Source: Pseudonocardia sp. CNS-139 | Lineage (GTDB): Bacteria; Actinomycetota; Actinomycetes; Mycobacteriales; Pseudonocardiaceae | DNA: 47,602 bases | NCBI GenBank assembly: GCA_001942415.1 | Contig: MKJX01000196.1 | Span: 1 to 47,602 of the forward strand | Direction: 5' to 3' | Shown: positions 1 to 8,281 of the stretch, in pieces | Layout of the letters: the number at the start of each line of letters is the position of its first letter | How positions within the stretch are numbered: the first letter of the stretch is position 1 | Position numbers and translations under genes: made by a program | Notes under the pieces: model-generated | Told to the model about the DNA's origin: nothing | The model's input: the letters and a program-made list of their open reading frames with translations, nothing else | The model's database searches: none

Positions 1-1
1 C

Positions 2-979
2 CGAACGGCGGGGTATCGCCGCCGTCGGTGGCCGGGTCCCGCCCGGCGCGCGTCCTCCGGCCCGGACGGCGCCCAGCAGACGATGCGGGTGCCGGTCGGG
101 CCGCAGTTCACCGGCCGTCCGGTGCCACCCGGCCCGCCCCCCGGCGGCCCGCCGCGGCAGGCGCCCTACCCGGGCCCGCCCGGACAGCACCGCCAGGCCC
201 CGCCCGCCCCGCCCGGGTCGGCGCCGTGGAACCGGGTCCCGCAGCAGGGCGGTCCCCAGCAGGGGCCCCAGCAGGGCGGCCCGCGTCACCGGCCCGAGCG
301 GCGCGCGGCGACGGCGGCCCGATGGACGCGACTCCACCGAGGTGCTCGGCCTGCACGCGCTGCGGGAGCCGGACCGGTCGGCGGAGGCCACGGCCGTCAC
401 CCGGGTGCGTCCGCCGCTCCCGGACGACCGCGACGAGCCGGCCGACCTCGACCGCCGCTCGCGCCCACGCCTCGACGCCGACGAGCCCGACGGCATCGAC
501 CGGGACCGTCCCGACGCCGACGAGGACCGCGCGCCGGCCGGATGGGCGGCCCGGCTCCCGGCGCGGCCCGTGCTCGCGGCCGTCGCCGTGGTCGTGGCGC
601 TCGCGGTGGTGGCGATCGTCGCCGTGATCACCACGTCGGGCTCCCCGGACCCGGCGTCGCCCGCGGCCGGCGGCGAGCCCCCGGCCAGTGTGGCGGCGCC
701 GCCACCGCCGCCCGCCGTGCCGGCCGTCCAGGAGCCGGCGCCGGCCGACCCGCGCAGCGAGCAGGCCGTCGCGTTCCTCACGGCCCTGCGCGACGCCGAC
801 ATCCCGACCAGCCGCAGCGGGCAGGCCGAGACCGAGGCCGCCGCCGCGATCTGCCAGCAGCTCAGCCAGGCGCGGACGAGACCACGCTCGTGCGCACGCT
901 GCCCGCGGTGCTGCCCGACCTCACCCGGGCCCAGGCGGCCCAGGTGGTCGAGCAGGCACAGGAGCACTACTGCGTGTGA
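2..979 (+). CDS. Proline-rich single-pass membrane protein with DUF732-like C-terminus (partial or start uncertain, two frame breaks)
   Basis: The frame is open from the left edge, so the gene may begin outside the window; ATG at 83 is possible but has no ribosome binding site. The N-terminal part is rich in Pro, Gly and Gln (repeats of PQQGG type), followed by a charged Asp/Arg-rich stretch, one membrane segment around nt 560-635 (VLAAVAVVVALAVVAIV), a Pro/Ala linker and a C-terminal region of about 70 residues with FLTALRDADI, a Cys in AAICQQL and a final EHYCV. That pattern resembles the exported actinobacterial DUF732 family, which usually has two conserved Cys. Reading it needs a frame change near 305-320 and another near 875-885. 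Function unknown; DUF732 assignment is by eye. Confidence 0.6.
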   Translation, partial: RTAGYRRRRWPGPARRASSGPDGAQQTMRVPVGPQFTGRPVPPGPPPGGPPRQAPYPGPPGQHRQAPPAPPGSAPWNRVPQQGGPQQGPQQGGPRHRPERRAATAARWTRLHRGARPARAAGAGPVGGGHGRHPGASAAPGRPRRAGRPRPPLAPTPRRRRARRHRPGPSRRRRGPRAGRMGGPAPGAARARGRRRGRGARGGGDRRRDHHVGLPGPGVARGRRRAPGQCGGAATAARRAGRPGAGAGRPAQRAGRRVPHGPARRRHPDQPQRAGRDRGRRRDLPAAQPGADETTLVRTLPAVLPDLTRAQAAQVVEQAQEHYCV

Positions 980-986
980 GCCCTGC

Positions 987-2560
987 TCACGGCGGGCAGA
1001 GCGTGCCCGGCTCGGGCACCACGCCGTCGACCAGCATGGCGTCGACCACGGTGCTCACGCAGGCGGTGCGCGGGTAGCGCCGGTGCCGGAGCCCTGCCAG
1101 CTGAGGAAACGCGCGGTGCCGAGGCTCTCGGCCACCCGGCGGGAGCCGTCGAGCGGGCCGCGCGGGTCGGCGGCCGTGCCGATCACGAGGATCGGCGGCG
1201 CCGTGTCGGCCGTGCCCGCGGGCGGGGTGGGCCCGCCGGTCGGCCACGGCGCGCAGGCCAGGAGCCGGCTCGCGAACACGCTCCCGAACAGCGGGTACGC
1301 GGTGCGCCACCGCTCGGCGAGGTCGGCGATCTCGCCGGGGGCCAGGCGCCTGCGGGTGTCGTTGCAGCTGGTGGCGAGCATCCCGTCGTAGCGGCCGCGA
1401 GGGCCGACGACCGGCTCCAGCAGCGTGATCATCGGGCCGGGGTCGCCTGCGCCGGCCGCCGCGAGCGCCGCGGTGAGCGCCGGCCAGGTGCGCGGCTCGC
1501 CCAGCCCGTTCAGCACGACGGTCAGCGCGGCGCCGGCCGTGAGCCGCTGCCCGTCCACGGCGACGAGCGGACGGCCGCGCAGCTGCGTGACCAGCCCGGT
1601 GACCGTGGCCCGCGGGTCGGGTCCGAGCGGGCAGTCGGTGCGGGACGTGCAGGCCACCGCGAACGCCCCGAACGCGGCCTCGGCCGCGGCGGCGTGGGCG
1701 TCGGAGAGGTCGGGCTCGTCCATCGTCGGGTGCGGCGGCCCGTCGAGCACCAGCCGCCCGACGGACTCCGGGGACGTGCGCGCCCACATCGCGAGCGCCG
1801 CGGCCCCGTCGCCGTACCCGATGGCGGAGAGCCGGGTCACGCCGAGCGCCGTGCGCAGCAGCTCGACGTCCCCCGCGGACGCGGACGTCCGGTAGACGGT
1901 GAGGCCGCCGTCCAGCGTGAGGTTGCACTCCTGCACGACGGCGCGGGCGCGTTCGAGCAGGGAGGCGAGCGCGTTCTCGCCGGCGGCCGCGGGGTCGGCG
2001 TCGACGATCGCGGAACGGGCGTCGTCGGGGGCGCAGTCGAGGATGTCGGAGCCGGCGCCGCGGCGGTCCAGCCCGACCAGCGTGTAGCGCTCGAGCAGCG
2101 CGGGGGAGACCTGCCCGGCGAGCACCGCGGCCTGCCGCGCGGCGGGGTCGCGGGTGGTGTCGCCGAGCACGAGCAGCGGCGGCCGGTCCGGGGACGCGCC
2201 CGCCGCCGACACCCGGATCACGCCGAGCGTCACGGCGCCGACGCCGGGCTGGTCCGGGTCGGACGGCACGGTCAGCTCGCCGCAGTCCACCTCGACCTGC
2301 CGGTCCGGCGGGATCGGCTCCGGCAGCGTGACGAGCGTGTCCTCGGTGCACTCGAAGAACGGGATCGTGGCCCGCTGCGCCTCGGGTTCGGGCAGCTCGG
2401 GGGGCAGGTCCGGGATCGGCGCGCCGGTCGGCGGCGCGGGCAGGCTCTCGCCGCGGACGGCGACGGGCGGGCGCTGCGACGGGCCGACCGTGCAGCCGGC
2501 GAGCAGTGCGGCCAGGCAGAGCAGCGCAGCGACGACCGCATGCCGCGGCGCTCGTGCCAC
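987..2560 (-). CDS. TAP-family alpha/beta-hydrolase-fold lipoprotein, probable pseudoenzyme (one frame break)
   Basis: About 524 residues. The signal peptide ends in a lipobox (LLAGC, Cys23), so the protein should be lipid-anchored outside the membrane. The overall layout follows the secreted tripeptidyl-aminopeptidase (TAP/SlpD-like) family: a GLDRRG.G motif near residue 164-170, a nucleophile-elbow region near 245-255, and a TAP-like C-terminus ending GVVPEPGTLCPP. The elbow reads GYGDG (248-252), so the serine of GxSxG is Gly250. The C-terminal Asp is present (AADPRGP), but where the family has GHG the protein reads GTG, so the His is missing too. The last ~30 residues need a frame change near 1078-1092. 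It is the last gene of the Asp23 operon direction, 88 bp after the AmaP-like gene. Peptidase activity is unlikely; a binding or chaperone role is inference. Confidence 0.8.
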
Positions 2561-2647
2561 CTGCCTACCGTCCTCCCGACCGGCGCGCGCGGCCGGTCGG
2601 GAGCAGCCTCGCGCACGGCCGGTGTGGGCGGGGTGAACGGGCGCGGG

Positions 2648-3292
2648 TCACGCGACCCGCGGGTGCGGGGCCGCCGTGTCCAGCTCCAGCCGCACGGCGA
2701 CGGGCAGCACGCCGATCCCGAGCGACTCGCGGGCCACCGCGAGCACCCGCTCGTCGAGCTGCGCGAGCACCTGCCGGGCGTCGGCGTCGTCGGCCAGCCA
2801 CAGCGTGACCCGGACGGCGGGTGCGTCGTCGGCGCCGACCGTGCGGGCCCGGGCCCGGACGACGCCGGGGATCGTCGCGGCCTGGCCCTGCACGGCCTCG
2901 GCGGTCGCGGTGGAGCTGACGACGATCGCGGTGTCCGCCGTGCGTTCCAGCACGAGGTCGGGACGGCGTTCGGGGCGCACGGCGCGGGCGGCCCACGCCA
3001 GCCCGACGGCGACGAGCAGCACGCCGACGGCGACCGCGATGCCGCGGGCGAGGTCGGGCGCGGCCCGCAGCGCGTCGACGATCATCGGGTCCAGCAGCGG
3101 GCGGGCGGCCCGGCCGGTGCCGAACACCCCGTACGACAGCAGCGCGACGAGCACGCCCCCGACCAGCAGCACGAGCCCGACCAGCACCGCGAGCCAGCGG
3201 TCGCCGACCGTCGAGCGGGCGACGGCGGCGCGGGCCTGCCGGCGCAGCGCGCGCGGCGCCTGCGTCGTAGGTGTCGTGGGCGTGGCGGTCAC
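2648..3292 (-). CDS. amaP: AmaP-like alkaline-shock membrane anchor protein
   Basis: 214 residues from a GTG at 3292 that overlaps the upstream stop as GTGA. Two membrane segments are visible: about residues 30-57 (WLAVLVGLVLLVGGVLVALL) and 75-100 (GIAVAVGVLLVAVGLAWAA), followed by a soluble C-terminal domain with alternating beta-strand-like stretches (DTAIVVSSTATAEAVQ, VRVTLWLADDAD). This fits AmaP, which anchors Asp23-type proteins to the membrane in Gram-positive bacteria. The longer upstream reading is Arg/Ala-only and is not used. It is gene six of the Asp23 operon and is translationally coupled to the DUF6286-like gene. The family name is by topology and context; the job in envelope stress is known for Staphylococcus and inferred here. 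Confidence 0.75.
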   Translation of the reverse strand: MTATPTTPTTQAPRALRRQARAAVARSTVGDRWLAVLVGLVLLVGGVLVALLSYGVFGTGRAARPLLDPMIVDALRAAPDLARGIAVAVGVLLVAVGLAWAARAVRPERRPDLVLERTADTAIVVSSTATAEAVQGQAATIPGVVRARARTVGADDAPAVRVTLWLADDADARQVLAQLDERVLAVARESLGIGVLPVAVRLELDTAAPHPRVA

Positions 3293-3828
3293 CGCGGCCC
3301 CCGCCACTCGTGCACGGTCACGGTCACCCGCGGGCGCCGGTGCAGCGGCAGCTCGTCGAGCAGCTCCTCCACCCGGGCCCGCACGGCGTCGCGCAGGTCG
3401 GGGCCGGGGGCGTCCCAGGCCTGCGCCTTGACGGCGACGTGCCGCCGCGACGCGGTGACGGTGGCGCCGGCGACGTCGTCGGCGGCCCGGACGCGGCGCC
3501 CGACGAGCCGGGCGAGCACCCGCGGCGAGGTGGTGACGGTGATCTCCGGGACAGGGCCGTCGAGCGGGATCTCGGGCCGCCGGGCCAGCAGCCCGACCAG
3601 CACGAGCAGCAGCCCGCCCGCGGCCACCCCGATCGCGACGGCCGCGACCGGCGGCTGGTCCCACGTGACGGTGTCGACGGTGGCGCGCCAGTCCGGCCAC
3701 GGCACGATGAGCCCGCGGCCCCGGCCGGGCTGGGCCCAGGTCGCGATCACCTCCAGCGCGACGAGCGCACCGAGCGCGGCCATCGCGATGCCGAGCAGCG
3801 GGGCGAGCAGCCGCAGCAGCACACGCAC
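3289..3828 (-). CDS. DUF6286-like membrane protein of the Asp23 operon
   Basis: 179 residues. An N-terminal membrane segment (residues ~4-28, LLRLLAPLLGIAMAALGALVAL), a second at ~60-83 (VAAVAIGVAAGGLLLVLVGLL), and a C-terminal soluble domain rich in short strands (PEITVTTSPRVLARLVGRR, RHVAVKAQAW, PRVTVTVHEW). The same two-helix plus Asp23-like-fold layout is standard for DUF6286 proteins that accompany actinobacterial Asp23 genes. ATG start at 3828. Its stop overlaps the GTG of the AmaP-like gene. It starts 18 bp after the stop of the upstream Asp23 copy. Probably interacts with the Asp23 proteins at the membrane (inference from context). Confidence 0.75.
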   Translation of the reverse strand: MRVLLRLLAPLLGIAMAALGALVALEVIATWAQPGRGRGLIVPWPDWRATVDTVTWDQPPVAAVAIGVAAGGLLLVLVGLLARRPEIPLDGPVPEITVTTSPRVLARLVGRRVRAADDVAGATVTASRRHVAVKAQAWDAPGPDLRDAVRARVEELLDELPLHRRPRVTVTVHEWRGPR

Positions 3829-3846
3829 GGTTCGGGCTCCTGCCTG

Positions 3847-4220
3847 CTAGTGGACGCGGGTCGTGGACGGGCGCGCCGGCCGCAGCCCGGCGACGGTGAC
3901 GGTGAGGGTGCGCAGCCGGTGGTCGGCGATGCGGACCAGCTCGCGGCGACGTGCTCGCGGACGGCCGCGACCACGGCCCGCACGGCCGCCGGGTACTGGA
4001 GCGTGATCTCCAGCCTGACGTCCAGCGCGGCCGGGTCGGTGACGCCCGGCGTGATCCGGGCGCTCGCCCCGGCCTCGCCGACGTCGATCCCGGCGAGCCG
4101 GCGGCCGTGGCGCAGCGTGCCCGGCACCTGGTCGGCGGCGTGCTCGACGATCTTGCGCAGCACGGTGGGGTGGATGTCGAGCGCGCCGCGGTCCTCGGGG
4201 GCGGGCAGCGGGCCCTTCAC
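3847..4220 (-). CDS. Asp23/Gls24 family protein, second copy (one frame break)
   Basis: About 124 residues from GTG 4220, overlapping the upstream stop (GTGA). The N-terminus (LDIHPTVLRKIVEHAADQVPG) and the core (DVRLEITLQYPAAVRAVVAAVREHV) carry the Asp23 pattern, including the tyrosine in LQYP that matches VDYG of the first copy. A frame change near 3943-3950 restores the family ending: ...ELVRIADHRLRTLTVTVAGL and a TAG stop at 3847-3849. Without it the reading runs on into the next gene as Arg/Ser-rich nonsense. Together with the copy at 4653-5129 it gives the operon two Asp23 proteins of different size. Confidence 0.75.
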
Positions 4221-4396
4221 CGGTCCCGGCCCCGGCCGAGCACGGCGTTGATGTCGAGCCGGCCGTCGAGCACGCGGCCGACGACGAGCCCGACCGCGCC
4301 GAGGACCAGCACGATCAGGAACGCGCCGAAGCCGCCGAACGCCCCGGCGACGCCGAGGATGAGGCCGGTGAGCAGGCCGGTCTGGGTGGCGGTCAT
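4217..4396 (-). CDS. Small hydrophobic membrane protein (DUF2273-like)
   Basis: 59 residues beginning MTATQTGLLTGLILGVAGAF. Nearly the whole first two thirds is hydrophobic and glycine-rich (GAFGGFGAFLIVLVLGAVGLVVG), followed by a charged tail (GRVLDGRLDINAVLGRGRDR). A clear ribosome binding site (AGGAG, 6 nt before ATG 4396) decides the start. The stop overlaps the GTG of the second Asp23 copy. Tiny membrane proteins of this size sit in Asp23 operons of many Gram-positives (DUF2273 type) and may help hold Asp23 at the membrane; that role is inferred. Confidence 0.75.
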   Translation of the reverse strand: MTATQTGLLTGLILGVAGAFGGFGAFLIVLVLGAVGLVVGRVLDGRLDINAVLGRGRDR

Positions 4397-4411
4397 GGTT
4401 CTCCTAGGGAC

Positions 4412-4639
4412 TCAGGGCTGTCGCCGGAGCTGGTGCCACGTGCGGATCAGGGCCACGCCGACCCGCACCGGGTACGGCAGGGCGGCCATGTCGACCGAGT
4501 CTGCCGGGCGTGCCGGCTCCGGTGCCCCGGCCGGGGCGGCGAACCGGGCCATCCCGGCGACGAACGCGTCCGGGTCGCCGCCGCGGTCGGGGTGGTGCTC
4601 CCGGACGAACTCGCGGAACTCCGACTTCTCGCTGCTCAC
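4412..4639 (-). CDS. 75-residue protein with an HPD (J-domain-like) motif in the Asp23 operon
   Basis: Starts at GTG 4639, 13 bp after the first Asp23 gene, and ends 15 bp before the small membrane protein. The N-terminal third reads EFREFVREHHPDRGGDPDAF: a short amphipathic helix, then HPD at residues 16-18 followed by RGGDPDAF, which is how helix II, the loop and helix III of a DnaJ J-domain look. The usual helix I and helix IV are missing, and the C-terminal part (ALPYPVRVGVALIRTWHQL) is a hydrophobic/amphipathic helix. The protein is too short to be a complete J-domain; it may be a minimal Hsp70-recruiting factor or only a look-alike. Function not established. Confidence 0.7.
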   Translation of the reverse strand: MSSEKSEFREFVREHHPDRGGDPDAFVAGMARFAAPAGAPEPARPADSVDMAALPYPVRVGVALIRTWHQLRRQP

Positions 4640-4652
4640 GTCCGGTGCCCCG

Positions 4653-5129
4653 TCACTCGACCCGGGCGCCCTGCAGCACCGGCAGCTCGTCGTCGCCGTC
4701 GCCGTCCGGGACGTGGATGTCGTTGACCGCGATGTTGACCTCGATCACCTCGAGCCCGGTCATCCGCTCGACCGCGGCGATCACGTTGCGGCGCACGGCC
4801 CGCGCCAGCTCGACGATCGACGCGCCGTAGTCCACGACGATGTCGAGGTCGATCGCGGCCTGCTTCTCGCCGACCTCGACCTGGACGCCGACGATGTTGG
4901 TGGTGCCCGGCCCGCCGCCGGGGATGCGCGCGGAGATGGCCCCGAACGCCCGGGACATGCCGCCGCCGAGCGAGTGCACGCCGGAGATCTCCTTGGCGGC
5001 GATCCCGGCGATCTTCTGCACGACGGACGCGGCGATCGTGGTGCGGCCCTGCACGGTGTCGTCGGCGAGGCGGGCGGGGGAGGCGGCGGTGGTGGTGGGC
5101 GTGCTGATCGTCGGCCTGCTCTCGCTCAT
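4653..5129 (-). CDS. Asp23/Gls24 family envelope stress protein, first copy
   Basis: 158 residues. After a Thr/Ser/Ala-rich N-terminal tail (residues 1-25) comes the full Asp23 domain: GRTTIAASVVQKIAGIAAKEI (about 29-49), GVHSLGG, VGVQVEVGEKQAAIDLDIVVDYG, IVELARAVRRNVIAAVERMTGLEVIEVNI and NDIHV. These are the family hallmarks. The start ATG at 5129 has AAGGAG about 10 nt upstream, so the longer reading to 5309 is rejected. It is the first gene of a seven-gene (-) strand set down to 987. Asp23 proteins form membrane-associated assemblies linked to envelope homeostasis in Staphylococcus aureus; the same role is inferred here. Confidence 0.9.
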   Translation of the reverse strand: MSESRPTISTPTTTAASPARLADDTVQGRTTIAASVVQKIAGIAAKEISGVHSLGGGMSRAFGAISARIPGGGPGTTNIVGVQVEVGEKQAAIDLDIVVDYGASIVELARAVRRNVIAAVERMTGLEVIEVNIAVNDIHVPDGDGDDELPVLQGARVE

Positions 5130-5208
5130 CGACGGGTGCTCCTTCGGCGTCGCCGGTCGTACGGGTTCGTCGGTTGGATGCGGGAACGGGTGCGGTCCTC
5201 CCGCGAAG

Positions 5209-5946
5209 TCACTCGATCGGGGCAGCGCGGGTGTAGCGGAGCAGCAGGGTGCCGTCCTCGTGCAGGGCGCCGGCCAGCTGAAGCGGCCGCGGCGGGGTGC
5301 CGGGCACACCGCGCGCGATCCGGGTCGCCGCGCCGCCGGCGAGCAGCGGGGCGAGCGTGAGGCACAGCTCGTCGACGGCGTCGGCGGTCACAAGGTCGCC
5401 GAAGAGCGACGGCCCGCCCTCGCAGAGCACCCGGTGCAGGCCCCGGCGCCCGAGCTCGGCCAGCACGCTCTCCGGGTCCAGCCGCTCCAGCACCACGACG
5501 TCGGCGCCGGCGGCCGCGAGCCGGTCCCGGCGCGCGCGCGGCGCGCCCGCGCCGGTCAGCACGATCGGCGGCACGTGCGTGTCGGTGAAGCAGCGGCTCT
5601 CCGGGTCGAGGTCGGCCGAGCCCGTGACGATCGCGACCGGCGGGAACGTGTCGCGGCCGCGGGTGGGCCGCCGCGTGCCGCGGTAGTCCTCGGCGCGGAC
5701 GGTGCCGGCGCCGACCAGCACCACCTCCGCCAGCTCGCGCAGCATCCGGAACACCCGCCGGTCGGCCGGCGAGCCGAGCCCGCCGGACCGGCCCTCGACG
5801 GCGGCCGCGCCGTCGGCGCTGCTCACGAAGTTGACCCGGACGTAGGGGGCGGTGAGGACGGCCGGGTAGGCGTAGAGGTCCGCGAGCCGGTTGTCGTCCA
5901 GCTCCGGTGCCGGCCGGTCACCGGGGGCGGGCAGGAGCGGGTGCAC
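5209..5946 (-). CDS. RibD C-terminal domain (pyrimidine reductase / DHFR-like) protein
   Basis: 245 residues from GTG 5946. It has the RibD_C fold motifs: YVRVNFVSSADGAAA (substrate-binding first strand), GSPADRRVFRMLRELAEVVLVGAGTVRAEDY (NADPH-binding region), LCEGGPSLFGDLV and VDELCLTLAPLLAGG. It lacks the N-terminal deaminase domain, so it is a stand-alone reductase-like protein, common in actinobacteria and often called 'pyrimidine reductase family'. Substrate unknown; there are no other riboflavin genes in the window. It is transcribed divergently from the iron transporter operon, and the iron box lies 70 bp upstream of its start. Confidence 0.85.
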   Translation of the reverse strand: MHPLLPAPGDRPAPELDDNRLADLYAYPAVLTAPYVRVNFVSSADGAAAVEGRSGGLGSPADRRVFRMLRELAEVVLVGAGTVRAEDYRGTRRPTRGRDTFPPVAIVTGSADLDPESRCFTDTHVPPIVLTGAGAPRARRDRLAAAGADVVVLERLDPESVLAELGRRGLHRVLCEGGPSLFGDLVTADAVDELCLTLAPLLAGGAATRIARGVPGTPPRPLQLAGALHEDGTLLLRYTRAAPIE

Positions 5947-6015
5947 GCCACCATCCCAGCACGACCGGCCCGGGCGGGCCCGCCGACCCGCCCGTGATCG
6001 GTGGCACTGGAGACC

Positions 6016-6034
6016 GAAGGACAGGCTCACCTAT
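6016..6034 (+). promoter_or_regulatory. Candidate iron box (IdeR/DmdR/DtxR-type operator)
   Basis: Aligned with the Streptomyces/mycobacterial iron-box consensus TTAGGTTAGGCTCACCTAA, 14 of 19 positions match, including the 11-base core AGGCTCACCTA at 6023-6033. A perfect dyad GCTCACC-TAT-GGTGAGC overlaps it at 6025-6041. It sits about 100 bp before the start of the FecCD permease gene. An iron-loaded DtxR-family repressor would be expected to shut the importer off when iron is plentiful. Confidence 0.7.
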
Positions 6035-6135
6035 GGTGAGCGCTGCACCGCCCAGGTGTGCGACCAGCAGTGACAGACCGACAGCGGAGGCCGACACAGC
6101 GTGGACAGAGCCGTGGAGCCAGCCGTGGAGAGAGC

Positions 6136-7184
6136 GTGCTGACCACCCCCGCGGCCCCGCCGGCGTCCTCGGCCGGTGCGCTCGCCCGGCTGCGCCGCCG
6201 CCGGCTCACCGGGCTCGGGCTGCTCACGGTCGCGGTGGTCGTCTGCGCGCTCGCGAGCATCGCGGTCGGCGCGAAGGCCATCCCGCTCGACGGCGTCTGG
6301 CACGGCCTCTTCACACCCACCGGCACCGAGGACGACATCGTCGTCCGCTCGCTGCGCATCCCGCGCACCGTGCTGGGCCTGATGGCCGGCGCCGCGCTGG
6401 GCCTGGCCGGGGCGCTGATCCAGGGCCACACCCGCAACCCGCTCGCCGACCCCGGCCTGCTCGGCGTGAGCAACGGCGCCGCGTTCCTCGTGGTGATCGG
6501 GATCTACGCCTTCGACATCACGGCGCTCTACGGCTACGTCTGGTTCGCGTTCGCCGGGGCGCTCGGGGCGAGCGTGCTGGTGTTCGTGCTCGGGTCGGTC
6601 GGGCGCGGCGGCCCGACACCCGTGACGCTCGCGCTGGCCGGCGCCGCGGTGTCGGCGCTGCTCGCCGCGCTGACCTCGGCCGTGATCCTCATCGACGTCC
6701 AGACGCTCGACGCGTACCGGTTCTGGGCGGTCGGCTCGATCGCCGGCCGCGACCCCGGCGTGGCCGGCCAGGTGCAGTGGTTCCTGCTGGTCGGGGCCGT
6801 GATCGGGCTCGCGAGCGCGCCCGCGCTCAACGCGCTGTCCCTGGGCGACGACGTCGCCCGTTCGCTCGGCCACTCGGTGCGCCGCACGCGGGTGCTCGGG
6901 GTCGTCGCGATCACGCTGCTGGCCGGTGCCGCGACCGCCGCGTGCGGGCCGATCGCGTTCGTCGGCCTCGTGGTGCCGCACATCGTGCGCTCGTTCACCG
7001 GGCCGGACTACCGGTGGCTGCTGCCCGCGTCCGCGCTGGCCGGGGCCGCGCTGCTGCTCCTGGCCGACGTGATCGGCCGGGTGGTGGTGCGGCCGGGCGA
7101 GCTGCAGGTCGGGATCGTGCTGGCGCTGGTCGCGGCCCGTTCTTCATCTGGCTCGTGCGCCGCCGGAAGATGGTGTCGATCTGA
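6136..7184 (+). CDS. Iron-siderophore ABC transporter permease, FecCD family (first subunit; one frame break)
   Basis: About 349 residues from GTG 6136 (GGAGAG just upstream). FecCD hallmarks: [41 protein letters not shown], the [16 protein letters not shown] segment, [11 protein letters not shown] and [19 protein letters not shown], plus about ten hydrophobic segments. The end [15 protein letters not shown] is the family's standard C-terminus but is out of frame: one G appears lost near 7134 (GCGGCCC where GGCGGCCC is expected). The stop overlaps the next ATG. No substrate-binding protein gene is adjacent. The iron box upstream supports iron uptake as the role. Confidence 0.9.
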
Positions 7185-8281
7185 TGGCGCTGCTGGAGCG
7201 GCCGGTGCGCACACCGGCCCGCGTCGCCGGGCGCCCCGCGCTGCGCGCCGGGCGGGTCTCCGTCGTCTGGCGCCCGCGCTACGTCCTGGTGCTGGTGGTC
7301 GGGCTCGCCCTGCTGCTGCTCGCCACCGCCGTGAACGTCGGGCGCGGCGAGTTCCCGATCAGCATCCCCGAGGTGCTCGCCGTGCTGCTGGGCGGCGGCG
7401 ACCCCGGACAGCAGTTCATCGTGCTGGACCTGCGGCTGCCGCGCTCGCTCACCGGCGCGCTGGTCGGGGCCGCGCTCGGGGCCGCGGGCGCGATCACGCA
7501 GTCGATCGCGCGCAACCCGCTCGCCAGCCCGGACATGATCGGCCTCACCACGGGCGCCAGCGCGGCCGCGGTGTTCGTCATCGTGCTGGGCGGCGGGTTC
7601 GGCGTGCTCGGGGGCGTGCTCGCGACCGCCGGGCTGCCGGTCGCGGCACTGATCGGCGGGCTCGCCACCGCCGCGGTGATCTACGGGCTGGCGTGGCGCA
7701 AGGGCGTGCAGGGGTTCCGGCTCGTGCTCGTCGGCATCGGGCTGCAGGCCATGCTGCTCGCGGTCGTGCACTGGCTGCTGGTCGTCGCCGAGGTGTTCGA
7801 GGCGGCCCGCGCGTACGTCTGGCTCAACGGCAGCCTCAACGCGCGCGGCTGGGAGCACGTCGTCCCGGTCGGGCTGGCGCTCGCCCTGCTGGTGCCGGCC
7901 GCGCTGCTGCTCGCGCACGTGCTCGGCGCGCTGCAGTACGGCGACGACACCGCGCGCGGGCTGGGCGTGCCGGTCGACCGGGCCCGCACGGCGCTGCTCG
8001 TCGTCGCCGTCGGGCTCGCCTCGGTCGCGACCGCATCGGCCGGGCCGATCGCGTTCGTCGCGCTCGTCGCCCCGCAGATCGCGCAGCGGCTCGTCGGCGG
8101 CGCGCGCCCGCCGATCGGGATGTCGCTCGTGGTCGGGGCCACGCTGACCGTCACCTCGGACGTGATCGCCCGCACCGCGTTCGGGGGCACGGAGCTGCCG
8201 GTCGGCATCGTCACCGCGGTGCTCGGCGCGCCCTACCTGCTCTACCTGATCGCCCGTTACGGCCGGAGGGCCCGCGCATGA
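7184..8281 (+). CDS. Iron-siderophore ABC transporter permease, FecCD family (second subunit)
   Basis: 365 residues, intact. The ATG shares its A with the upstream TGA. FecCD motifs are clear: [72 protein letters not shown] and [20 protein letters not shown], with [23 protein letters not shown] at the C-terminus before a basic tail. It should pair with the first permease as a heterodimer, as FepD/FepG do. The 3' end overlaps the ATPase start as ATGA, so the three genes form one operon. Confidence 0.93.
   Translation: MALLERPVRTPARVAGRPALRAGRVSVVWRPRYVLVLVVGLALLLLATAVNVGRGEFPISIPEVLAVLLGGGDPGQQFIVLDLRLPRSLTGALVGAALGAAGAITQSIARNPLASPDMIGLTTGASAAAVFVIVLGGGFGVLGGVLATAGLPVAALIGGLATAAVIYGLAWRKGVQGFRLVLVGIGLQAMLLAVVHWLLVVAEVFEAARAYVWLNGSLNARGWEHVVPVGLALALLVPAALLLAHVLGALQYGDDTARGLGVPVDRARTALLVVAVGLASVATASAGPIAFVALVAPQIAQRLVGGARPPIGMSLVVGATLTVTSDVIARTAFGGTELPVGIVTAVLGAPYLLYLIARYGRRARA

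Noticed and set aside
6025..6041. GCTCACC-TAT-GGTGAGC as a separate operator
   Set aside because: It overlaps the iron box core almost completely, so it is better read as part of that site.
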